Shown here: in pieces, positions 45,985 to 54,800 of the stretch
Layout: every line of letters starts with the position of its first letter
Position numbering within the stretch: position 1 is the stretch's first letter
Source: an uncultured Anaeromyxobacter sp.
Lineage (GTDB): Bacteria; Myxococcota; Myxococcia; Myxococcales; Anaeromyxobacteraceae
Direction of reading: 5' to 3'
DNA length: 63,239 nt
NCBI GenBank assembly: GCA_903855945.1
Contig: CAIOAK010000041.1
Location: 1 to 63,239 of the forward strand
Translations under genes and position numbers: made by a program
The notes under the pieces: model-generated
Told to the model about the DNA's origin: nothing
Seen by the model: the letters and a program-made list of their open reading frames with translations, nothing else
Database searches by the model: none

Positions 45985-47742
45985 AACAACCGTGATTCCT
46001 GCTGAAGCCTCGCCCAGGGACTCGACACGGACCTCGACGTCCAGCTTCTCCCCTCCCCCGCCGACGTAGATCGTCCCGGAGGTGGGTGTCGCGTCCCGGT
46101 AGCTGCGACCGACGGCGACCCGGATGTGCTCGGTCTGGGTGAGGATCCCGTTCGTCGGGTCGAAGCCCTTCCAGCCCACCTCGGGCAGGAAGACCTGGGC
46201 CCAGGCGTGGGAGGCCTCCGCCTGGCGCTGGTTCGGGTTCTTCTCCCCGGTCCACAGGTAGCCGCAGATGTAGCGGGCCGGCAGGCCGAGCAGGCGGGCC
46301 AGGCAGATGAAGAGGGTCGTGAAGTCCTGGCAGACGCCGCGCCGGTTCGCGTAGACCTCGAACGGCGTGGTGAAGACCGTGGTCGAACCCTGCGTGTACC
46401 TGTACTCCTGGAAGATCGACTGGTTGAGGTCGAGGAGCGTGTCGAGCAGGTCGAAGTCGTTCCGCACCGCGAAGCTCATGGCGTACTCGGAGAGCTCGCG
46501 CAGCTCCGACTCGGCCAGCTCGGGCGGCAGCAGGAAGGGCTGCAACACTTGCTGGTGCCAGGGCATCCAGGTGACCGGGATCTGGACCCGCTGGTGCAGC
46601 GGCCGGTAGGCGAGCGGATCGACATCCAGCACATCCACGACGGAGGTGGCCGTGATGGCCATGTCCTCGTAGGGGATGTCGACCTCCATGCGGCGAGCCC
46701 GGTTTCCGAAGACGTCCTCGTAGTCCCGGTGGGTCCCGTCCACCGACACCCGGAGCTCGTGGGAGAGGAGGCGCTGCAGGCGATCCTCGGCCGGGAAGAG
46801 CCGGAAGAGGTGGCTGCTCCGCTCGACCGCCTTCTCGTATCGGTAGGCGGTGCGGTGCACGATCCGGTAGCGCCGGGGCTCGGACCGCGTCGGGCGCGGC
46901 ATCTGTCGGCGCTGCAGGCCGGGGAGCGGGGGGGAGGCCGACGGGGACGCTGCGGGGACGAGCTCGTCCCGCACGGCCCCCTGCCGCAGCAGGACCAGGT
47001 GGCCGGGCGGCACGGCCCGCCATTCCTGCTCCTCCCCGTTCACCGAGAGGGGATGGGAGCTCACCACGACGCCCTTGCGGCTCTTCACGCCCCGCCGCCC
47101 GAGATCGACCCCGAGCTCGGTGTCTCCGAGCACGAGCTTCTCGTAGGGGGGCATCACCTCCCAGAGCCAGATGCCCGCCGACTCCCGGTCGGAGTAGACC
47201 GCCACGTCGTGACCGTCGGTGAGGACGCAGGTGAGGTTCCCGCTCTCGTTCAGCTGCGCCAGCCACTCGAGCAACGTTCGCGGGTCGGCCTCGCCCAGGC
47301 TCTTCCAGCCCTTCTCGGCGAAGCGGTTCATCAGCTCGCAGAAGATGAGCTCGGTGTCGGTGCTCCCCACCGGCTCGAAGGGGGCTCCGGGGCGCAGCTC
47401 GAGCCTGTGGCGCAGCGAGCCGGCGTGGCCGAAGAGCCAGTCTCGACGCCCCCAGGCCCGCAGGAAGGGCTGGGTGTTGGCGTCGGAGACGGCGCCCCAT
47501 GTGGCGCGCCGGACGTGGAGCAGGAAGGTGGAGGACTCGAGGTGCTCCCAGGCCTTCACGAGCTCGGAGCGGATGGAACCGCTCGGCGGGGCCGGCTCCT
47601 TGAGCACGGCCGCGGAGGGTTCGCCGCCCGGGTAGTAGCCGATGCCCCAGCCGTCGGGCGGTACCTGCCCCTGGGACAGGCAGCGGAGATCGAAGGAGGG
47701 CGCGAGCTCGCCCTCGAAGGACATCGCGAGGAGGTTGGGCAT
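45976..47742 (-). CDS. Inactive-looking class II glutamine amidotransferase domain fused to a transglutaminase
   Basis: A 588-residue fusion. Residues 1 to about 255 align with YafJ-type class II amidotransferases (DGWGIGYY at 30-37, LHVRRAT at 75-81, FGHAGSL at 104-110). However, the nucleophilic Cys2 is proline (MPNLLAMS) and the oxyanion HNG reads HAG. Residues about 290-588 form a transglutaminase-like cysteine protease with a Bact_transglu_N region (YRIVHRTAYRYEKAVERSSH) and an intact triad: Cys471 in GVCQDF, His512 in SHAWAQVF and Asp528 in GFDPTNG. No signal peptide. It is the last gene of the five-gene cluster, 15 bp after the alpha-E gene. Confidence 0.88.
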   Translation of the reverse strand: MPNLLAMSFEGELAPSFDLRCLSQGQVPPDGWGIGYYPGGEPSAAVLKEPAPPSGSIRSELVKAWEHLESSTFLLHVRRATWGAVSDANTQPFLRAWGRRDWLFGHAGSLRHRLELRPGAPFEPVGSTDTELIFCELMNRFAEKGWKSLGEADPRTLLEWLAQLNESGNLTCVLTDGHDVAVYSDRESAGIWLWEVMPPYEKLVLGDTELGVDLGRRGVKSRKGVVVSSHPLSVNGEEQEWRAVPPGHLVLLRQGAVRDELVPAASPSASPPLPGLQRRQMPRPTRSEPRRYRIVHRTAYRYEKAVERSSHLFRLFPAEDRLQRLLSHELRVSVDGTHRDYEDVFGNRARRMEVDIPYEDMAITATSVVDVLDVDPLAYRPLHQRVQIPVTWMPWHQQVLQPFLLPPELAESELRELSEYAMSFAVRNDFDLLDTLLDLNQSIFQEYRYTQGSTTVFTTPFEVYANRRGVCQDFTTLFICLARLLGLPARYICGYLWTGEKNPNQRQAEASHAWAQVFLPEVGWKGFDPTNGILTQTEHIRVAVGRSYRDATPTSGTIYVGGGGEKLDVEVRVESLGEASAGITVVSR

Positions 47743-47757
47743 CTCGGGAGCGCTAGG

Positions 47758-48735
47758 TCACTGGGCCGACATCTCGGCCGTGGGACCCGGAGCATACCCC
47801 AGGAGCTCGCTGCCGATGACACCTGCGATGGCGGCACTCTCGTCCACCACGTGGGTGAGGATCCCGTGGAGGGCCGACAGGGCGAAGTCCCGGTCGAGCG
47901 CCGCCACCCAGTCGGCGAGCGCACGAAGCCTCACGGCGCTCCGCGCCCCCGGCAGGTCCGGCTGATCGGGCGGACGCAGCCGCTCGAAGCGGGAGACGGC
48001 CGCCCGCAGGGAGAAGCGCACCGACCTCGGGAACATGGGGTCCACCACCAGGAAGCGGGCCACGGCGGCCGGGGTCACCCGCCCGCGGTGCACCTTCATG
48101 AAGGGCTCGAAGCCGGAGCAGGCGCGGAGCAGCGCGAGCCAGAGAGCGGTCTCGATGACCTCGTGGGAGCCGAGCGCCTGGAAGGCGTGGTGGTGCACGT
48201 CGAGGATGCGGGAGGTCTGACCGGCTCGCTCCAGCATGTTGCCGAGGAGCATGAAGTGCATGGCGTCGTCGAAGAGCATGGTTCCCCGCACGATGCCCTG
48301 CAGCGACTGCATGGAGGTTCGGATGCGCCGGTAGAAGGCGTGCCGGTCCTCCCGCCACTCGGTGCGGGCGCGGGGGCTGCCCATCCAGAGGTAGAGGGCG
48401 TTCAGGGCCTCCCAGGTCTCGAGGCTCACCACCTCCCGGATGGAGCGGGCGTTGTCGCGCGCCCCGGAGAGGGATCGGGCGATGGAGGTGGGGTTTTCGG
48501 CGTCCCAGGTCATGTACTCCTGGACCCGCTCGCCGTCGTCGGTGCGCCCCTGGCCGCTCTCGGCGTACCGCTCCTGCTCTCCCGACACGATGATCACGGG
48601 GAGCCACACGTGGCGGGGGTTCAGCCCCACGTCCAGCGCCAGGTTGCGGGTCACGCCCAGCACGCGGGCGGTCGATTCGGCCCGCTCCAGGTAGCGACCC
48701 AGCCAGAAGCAGTGGTCGGCGACGCGGGAGATCAT
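47758..48735 (-). CDS. Alpha-E domain protein (DUF403)
   Basis: A 325-residue, almost entirely helical protein. It opens MISRVADHCFWLGRYLERAESTARVL, the hallmark of the alpha-E family, and shows DAMHFMLLGNMLERAGQTSRILDVHHHA in the middle. The repeated Glu-Arg pairs give the family its name. Alpha-E proteins almost always accompany a circularly permuted ATP-grasp, sometimes fused to it. Its ATG overlaps the ATP-grasp stop codon in ATGA. The molecular role is not established. Confidence 0.92.
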   Translation of the reverse strand: MISRVADHCFWLGRYLERAESTARVLGVTRNLALDVGLNPRHVWLPVIIVSGEQERYAESGQGRTDDGERVQEYMTWDAENPTSIARSLSGARDNARSIREVVSLETWEALNALYLWMGSPRARTEWREDRHAFYRRIRTSMQSLQGIVRGTMLFDDAMHFMLLGNMLERAGQTSRILDVHHHAFQALGSHEVIETALWLALLRACSGFEPFMKVHRGRVTPAAVARFLVVDPMFPRSVRFSLRAAVSRFERLRPPDQPDLPGARSAVRLRALADWVAALDRDFALSALHGILTHVVDESAAIAGVIGSELLGYAPGPTAEMSAQ

Positions 48736-50201
48736 GTGGCCTCCGGCTTCTGCACCCAGGTGTCCTTCGAACCGCCGCCCTGGCTGGAGTTGACCACGTA
48801 GGAGCCCTCGGTGAGCGCCACGCGGGTGAGGCCGCCGGGGAGCACCCAGGGTCCGGCGCGCCCGTTCAGGATGTAGGGGCGCAGGTCCACGCGCCGCGGC
48901 TCCACCCGCCCCTTCGCGCTCACCCAGGTCGGGGCGGTGGAGAGCTCGAGGCGCCGCTGGGCGATGTACTTGCGGGGCTCGGCCTCGACCCGCTTCCGGA
49001 ACTCGGCGATCTGGGCCTTGGTGGCCTGCGGTCCCATGAGCATCCCGTAGCCGCCCGCCTCGTCCACCGCCTTCACCACGAGCTCGCCCAGGTGGTCGAG
49101 GACGAAGCGCCGGTCGTCCTCCCGGGCGCACACCCAGGTGTCGAGCTGGGCGAGCAGCGGTTCCTCCGAGAGGTAGTGACGGACGATGTCGGGGACGAAG
49201 GGGTAGACCGCCTTGTCGTCGGCCACGCCGTTGCCGGGCGCATTCGCGAGCGCCACGTTTCCCTTGGCCCAGGCGCGGAGGATCCCCGGAACGCCGAGCA
49301 GGCTGTCGGGGCGGAACACCTCCGGATCGAGGTAGGTCTCGTCGATGCGCCGGTAGATGACGTGCACCGGGCGCGGGCCGCGGGTGGTGCGGCAGTAGAC
49401 TTTATCACTCTTAGTGAATAAGTCGGCGGCCTGCACCAGCTCGAGCCCCATGGTGCGGGCGAGGAAGCTGTGCTCGAAGTAGGCGGAGTTGTAGGGGCCG
49501 GGCGTGAGCACCACTGCGGTGGTCTCGTCGGGGTCCACCGGGGAGACCGAGCGCAGCGACTCGGCGAGCCGGGTGGGATAGGTGTCGACCGGCTCCACCC
49601 GCGCGGCGTCCAGGACGTCGGGGATGACCCGCTTGGAGATGATCCGGTTCTCGAGCAGGTAGGAGACGCCCGAGGGGGTGCGCAGGTTGTCCTCCAGCAC
49701 CCGCCAGGTCCCCGCCGGGTCCCGGACCAGGTCGATCCCCGCGATGTGGATGCGCACGTCGCCGGGCGGCCGGACCCCCCGCAGCTGCGGGTACCAGGAC
49801 TTGGAGGCGAGAACCAGGTCGGACGGCACCACACCCTCTCGGAGGATGCGCTGGTCGCCGTACATGTCCGCGAGGAAGAGCTCGAGCGCCCGGACCCGCT
49901 GCACGAGCCCACGCTCCAGCGCCGCCCAGTCGGGTGCGGAGATGATCCGGGGCACGAGGCAGAACGGGAAGATCTTCTCGGTGCCCTGGTCGTCCGAGTA
50001 GACCGAGAAGGTGACGCCCTGGTTGAGGAGCGCGCGCTCGGCCAGCCCCTGGCACACGGCGAACCCGGCGCGGTTCTGCGCGCCGAGCGCCTCGGCGGCG
50101 CGGCGGAAGGGAGCGCGCGGCGTCCCGTCCTCCGCGAAGAGCTCGTCCCAGGTACCGGGGAGCCCGGCGTAGTCGGAGAGCAGGCGGCTCGTGGGATCCA
50201 T
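48732..50201 (-). CDS. Circularly permuted ATP-grasp ligase-like protein
   Basis: A 489-residue cytoplasmic protein of the CP_ATPgrasp (COG2308) family. Conserved segments include NQGVTFSVYSDDQGTEKIFPFCLVPRII, HIAGIDLVRDPAGTWRVLEDNLRTPSGVSYLLENR, the VYRRID-type segment (VHVIYRRIDETYLDPEVF), GNVALANAPGNGVADDKAVYPFVP and YGMLMGPQATKAQ. ATP-grasp enzymes join a carboxylate to an amine through an acyl phosphate. It lies 16 bp after the DUF2126 gene. Codons about 261-267 (Leu-Phe-Thr-Lys-Ser-Asp-Lys) are a cluster of rare AT-rich codons including TTA. Confidence 0.92.
   Translation of the reverse strand: MDPTSRLLSDYAGLPGTWDELFAEDGTPRAPFRRAAEALGAQNRAGFAVCQGLAERALLNQGVTFSVYSDDQGTEKIFPFCLVPRIISAPDWAALERGLVQRVRALELFLADMYGDQRILREGVVPSDLVLASKSWYPQLRGVRPPGDVRIHIAGIDLVRDPAGTWRVLEDNLRTPSGVSYLLENRIISKRVIPDVLDAARVEPVDTYPTRLAESLRSVSPVDPDETTAVVLTPGPYNSAYFEHSFLARTMGLELVQAADLFTKSDKVYCRTTRGPRPVHVIYRRIDETYLDPEVFRPDSLLGVPGILRAWAKGNVALANAPGNGVADDKAVYPFVPDIVRHYLSEEPLLAQLDTWVCAREDDRRFVLDHLGELVVKAVDEAGGYGMLMGPQATKAQIAEFRKRVEAEPRKYIAQRRLELSTAPTWVSAKGRVEPRRVDLRPYILNGRAGPWVLPGGLTRVALTEGSYVVNSSQGGGSKDTWVQKPEAT
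49402..49421. repeat. Intragenic AT-rich palindrome, site 3
   Basis: TTATCACT-CTT-AGTGAATAA is a near-perfect palindrome within the ATP-grasp gene, with one bulged A. It forces the codons TTA, ACT, AGT, GAT and AAA in an otherwise very GC-rich gene, and it shares the TCACT-N3-AGTGA core with the other sites. Confidence 0.65.
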
Positions 50202-50217
50202 CTCTTGGTCTCTTCTC

Positions 50218-51837
50218 TCAGGTGGGGAGCGCCGCTGGCAACCGGCGCAGGTCGAGGGTGAGGCGCGCCGAGGGGACGCGCAGGGGGGTCCGGGGGCGAC
50301 CCGGGCGGATCACCACCCGTTCCCGGCAACGTCGCTCGGCCTCCGCGCCGTCGGCGGGGAGACCGTCGTACGAGCCCCCTCCCGGCTTCCAGCCGTGGAG
50401 CTCGATGCGCACCGCCTCCCCCCGCCGCTCCCACTCCAGCACGAGCGGATCGTGGGGGCCGAGCCCGGGGTGGAGTCCCGGGCGCGGGGCGAAGGCGCGG
50501 TACCGGACCGCACCCACGTGGAGCGGGCCGCCGGCCGCGTCGAGCCCCACCTCCACTCCCTGTGCGGACAGGCTTCCCGGGGGCGTCCCCGGGGAGTTCA
50601 CGAGCAGTTCCAGCCGATCGGAGCTGGCGTCGACGAGCCGGGCCGTCGATCCCTCCTGGGACGCCACGTCCCCGAGGAGCGGCCAGAACTCGGGGGCCCG
50701 CCGGACCGTGAGGACGGCCCCGGAGAGCTCCACCCGCGCCACCTCCGGCGCCTCCGGAGCGAGCCAGGACTGGAGCCTCCGGCCGGGCGCGAGGCCGTGC
50801 TCGGCGAGGTCCCGGATCACGTCGGCCAGATCGCCGGCGAGGGAGACCGGCAGGGATGCGCGGTCGTGAAGCTCGGGACCCCAGTCGAGGAGGGGCTCCT
50901 CGAAGGGGGCGCGCGCCAGCCGGGCCGCGACGGCGCGGAAGAGCGCGCCGAGGGCCAGCAGCCGCTCCGGCGCATGGGGCATGCGCAGCGCCCGGAGCTC
51001 GACCACCCCCATGCGACCGCGCCCGGGGAGGTGGGGATTCCAGAGCTTCTCGACGTTCACCTCGGCCCGGTGGGCGTTGCCCGATGCATCGACGAGCAGC
51101 GGCGCGAGCGCGTTCCAGAGATCCTCCGGGCCCGACGCCTCCCGCATCGCCAGCCGGTCGAGCGCCACCGCCAGCTCGTCGAAGCGCTCCCGCACCCCCT
51201 CGTCCGGCCGCGGCCCCTGGCCGGCGCTGCCGACGCACTCGGGCGCGAAGGCGTAGGAGAGGGACGGATGGTGGTTCAGGTAGCGGACGAGCGAGGGAAG
51301 GAGCCGGGGACGGACGAAGAACGGGCTCCGTTCCGGCGTGGGACCGCCGAGCGTCAGCTGCCCTCCGCCCCCCGAGTCGCCGGCGTTGCCGTTCCAGCGG
51401 AATCGCTCCGGGGAGAGCCCCACCGCCGCGGCAGCCGCGTAGACCGCGCCGGCATGCTCCGCGAAGGTGACGAGGTCGGGGGCCGGTGCGAGGTTCACCT
51501 CGATCACGCCCGGGTCGGGCGCGATCGTGAGCCGGCGCTCGGATCCGCCGCCGCGCGGCAGGTAGGCGGCACCCATGCAGAAGCGGGGCTTCTCCTCGCC
51601 CGGGTAGAGCCGCCCTTCCGGTTGCTCCCTCCGGAAGGAGGCGGAGAGCCGACCGACGAGTTCCCCGAGGAGCGCCGCCGCCCGCTCCTCCTTGTCCCCA
51701 CCCTCGGCCATCCACAGCCAGTGCGGGTCCTGGGAGGAACGGTCGGTGAAGGTGGGCTCCGCGCCGAGCCAGATCTCGAGGCCGGCCCCCCGGAGGGCGT
51801 CGTCCTGCGCGCGGCACTCGGCGAGGAGTTCCTGCAC
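50218..51837 (-). CDS. Stand-alone DUF2126 putative amidoligase
   Basis: A 539-residue protein homologous to the C-terminal two-thirds of the next gene upstream but without a transglutaminase domain. Shared segments include AEPTFTDRSS, LTLGGPTPERSPFFVRP, the LNHHPSLSYAF helix, VDASGNAHRAEVNVEKL and VVELRALRMPHAPER. The glycine loop that reads GGGNHITLGG in the fused protein reads GGGGQLTLGG here, so a conserved Asn-His is lost. DUF2126 is annotated as a putative amidoligase. The GTG start shares one base with the upstream TAG stop and has GGAGG 4 nt before it. Confidence 0.88.
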   Translation of the reverse strand: MQELLAECRAQDDALRGAGLEIWLGAEPTFTDRSSQDPHWLWMAEGGDKEERAAALLGELVGRLSASFRREQPEGRLYPGEEKPRFCMGAAYLPRGGGSERRLTIAPDPGVIEVNLAPAPDLVTFAEHAGAVYAAAAAVGLSPERFRWNGNAGDSGGGGQLTLGGPTPERSPFFVRPRLLPSLVRYLNHHPSLSYAFAPECVGSAGQGPRPDEGVRERFDELAVALDRLAMREASGPEDLWNALAPLLVDASGNAHRAEVNVEKLWNPHLPGRGRMGVVELRALRMPHAPERLLALGALFRAVAARLARAPFEEPLLDWGPELHDRASLPVSLAGDLADVIRDLAEHGLAPGRRLQSWLAPEAPEVARVELSGAVLTVRRAPEFWPLLGDVASQEGSTARLVDASSDRLELLVNSPGTPPGSLSAQGVEVGLDAAGGPLHVGAVRYRAFAPRPGLHPGLGPHDPLVLEWERRGEAVRIELHGWKPGGGSYDGLPADGAEAERRCRERVVIRPGRPRTPLRVPSARLTLDLRRLPAALPT

Positions 51838-54800
51838 TATTCCTCCGACCCGTCGTCCTCCTCCGGCGGGGGCATCGGCCGATCGAGGCCGTACCGGCGG
51901 AGGTCGAGCGTGTGGGGGTACTCGGGGTGGGGCTTCGCCGCGCGCGGGTGGGTAGACCTGGGCAGCGGTCCCTCCTCGGTGAAGCGGGCTGCGCGCCGCG
52001 CCGAGGCCTCGAAGCGCGTGAGCGGAGGGGCCTTGAAGCCGGTCCCCTCGGGGTGCCACACGTGGTACGCGCAGGCGCCCACCGAGCGCTTCGCCCAGCG
52101 GTCCCAGAGGTCGAACCGCAGCGGGTGGTGGATGCCCAGGTGCGGCTGGAGCGAGGACGGCGGCGCCCAGGCGCGGAAGCGGACGCCTCCCACCTGCTCG
52201 CCCGCCATGCCGGTGGGACGCAGCGGGACGGAGAGTCCGTTCACGAGCACCGCGAAGCGCTCCGGCTCCAACCCCTCCGCGCGCACCTCGACCCGTTCCA
52301 GGGACGAGTCGACGAAGCGGGCCGTTCCGCCCGATCCGGGCTCCTCGCCCAGCACCGGCCAGGGCTCGAGCGCGTTGCGGATCTCGATGGCCACGCCGCC
52401 GACCTGCAGCCGGCCCACCACCGGGCAGCGGAACTCGATGAAGGGCCGGTAGGCCTCCGGCGGCAGCCCCACCCCGCGCGCGGCCAGGAAGGCGAGCACA
52501 TCCTCCATGTCCCGCCACAGCCAGAAGGGGAGCAGGAAGCGGTCGTGCAGTTCCGTACCCCAGCGGACGAGGGGGTGGGCGTAGGGCTCCCGCGCGAAGG
52601 CGGCCACGAGCGCACGGGCCAGGATGGCCTGCGCCGCCGCCATGCGGGGATGGGGCGGCATCTCGAAGGCCCGCAGTTCCACGAGACCCTGCCGCCCGTG
52701 CGCGGTCCGCCAGTCGAAGAGCTTGTCTATCGAGAGCTCGGCGCGGTGGCCGTTGCCGGTGACGTCGACGAGCAGGTGGCGGAGCAGCAGGTCCCCGAGC
52801 CACGGCGGCGTGGGCTGCCCGCGATCGGAGAGGCGGAGGAGGGCGATCTCCAGCTCGTAGAGTCCGTCGTGGCGCGCCTCGTCGACGCGCGGGGCCTGCG
52901 AGGTGGGTCCGACGAAGAGGCCGGTGAAGAGGTAGCTCATCGACGGGTGGTGCTGGAGGAAGGTGACGAGGCTCGCGATCAGGTCCGGCCGGACCACGAA
53001 CGGACTCTGGAGCGGCGTGGGGCCACCCAGGGTGATGTGGTTGCCGCCGCCGGATCCCTCCTGCCGCCCGTCGAGCATGTACTTCTCGGCATGGAGGCCG
53101 GCGTGGAGAGCCGCGTCGAATACCTGCTCCACCTGGCTGGCGCAGTCGCGCCCGGTCCCGGTGGGCTGGACGTTCACCTCCAGCACGCCCGGATCGGGGG
53201 TGACGGAGAAGCGGATCACCTCGGGACCCCAGGGCGGCGGGTAGCCCTCCAGCTGGGCGTCGAGGTCCAGCTCGCGGGCCGCCGCATCGACGGAGCGGAC
53301 GAGCTCCATGAAGTGGGCGGCGCTCTCGAGCGGAGGCAGGAAGACGAAGAGCTCTCCCTGGCGCGGCTCGACGCAGAGTGCGGTCCGGACCGTCGGCAGG
53401 CGCGGGGCGGCAGCGACCCGCCGGGCCTCCTGCTGGGCTCCGACCGCCTTGGCCCGGGCCTTCTCCTCCCGCCGGCGCGCCTCCGCCAGCTCCTCGGTCC
53501 GGGGGTCGGGCACCCAGGAGGGTTCGGGCGCCGCCGGCGCCGGGAGCGGTCCTCCCAGGGCGCGGAGCGGAAGCCGAAGGCCGGCGGGCGCATCGCCCGG
53601 AACGAGGAAGAGCTTCTCGCGCCGGAAGCTCCAGGCGTCGGTGCGCCAGCCCCCCTCCCCGCGCGACAGGGGCAGCGCCCAGGCGGACGGCGTGGCGAGT
53701 CCGTGATCGAGGACCCGGGCCAGCCGACGCCGCTCCTCCCCATCGGAGAGGTCGGCCTTCATGGGGTCCACTCCGGGTGGAAGCTCGGCCTCGTCCCGGA
53801 CGTACTTCCAGGGGTCCTCGAAGGCCGGCATCGGCGCCGAGGTGCGGACGCCGAGCCGTCCGGCGATGGCCCGGACCAGCGCCTCCGCGGCCTCGGGGGT
53901 GGCGGCTCGACGCGCGCCACCGCCGGTCCAGAGGCGGCTGCCGTCCCGGAGCCCGACCACGTCGAGCGCCCAGCGCGGCAGGCTCTCCCCCGGATACCAC
54001 TTGCCCTCGCGCCGCAGCAGGACCCCGCCCGGGGCCATGCGGTCCCGCAGCTCGCCGGCGAGCACCAGCCCCTGCTCCCACTTGGTGGGGCCGAGCGCCT
54101 CGCCCCGCCACTCCGGGGCCTCGGGATGCAGCCGGGAGTTGAAGGTGGGCTCGCCACCGACCGTGAGAGTGAGCCCCTCGGCGGCGAGCACCGCATCGGC
54201 CTCGTCGGAGGCGTGGAGCAGCGCCTGCCAGGTCTCCTCCGGGTAGGGGGTGGTGGGGCGAGCCTCGTGCCCCAGCCGTCCCACCTTCATCTCGAAGGAG
54301 AAGCCGCTCGCGCCCACGTCGGACGTCCCGATGACCGGCGCGGCCATGGCGGGGCGCGCCACGCAGGCGAGCGGGATGTGCCCTTCCCCGCAGAGCAGGC
54401 CGCTCGTCGCGTCGAGGCCGATCCAGCCGGCGCCGGGGAGGAACACCTCCGCCCAGGCGTGCAGGTCCACCACGTCCCGTCCCACGCCGCGCGGCTCGTC
54501 GGGGATCATCCCCTCGTCGGTGAGCTGGATGAGGTAGCCGGAGACGAAGCGTGCGGCGATGCCCCGGGAGCGGAGCGCGGCCACGAGCAGCACCGCCGAG
54601 TCGCGGCAGCTCCCCCTGCCCTGTCGCAGCGTCTCCTCCGGAGTCCAGACGCCCGGCTCCTCCCGGATCACGTAGCGGGTCCGCTCGGCCACGAGCCGGT
54701 TCAGCTCGACGACGAGCGGGATGGTGCGACCGGAGGCCGGCAGCTCCGAGAGGAACTTCTCGAGCTCCGGACCGCCCTCCAGCGACGGATCGCTCCGCTC

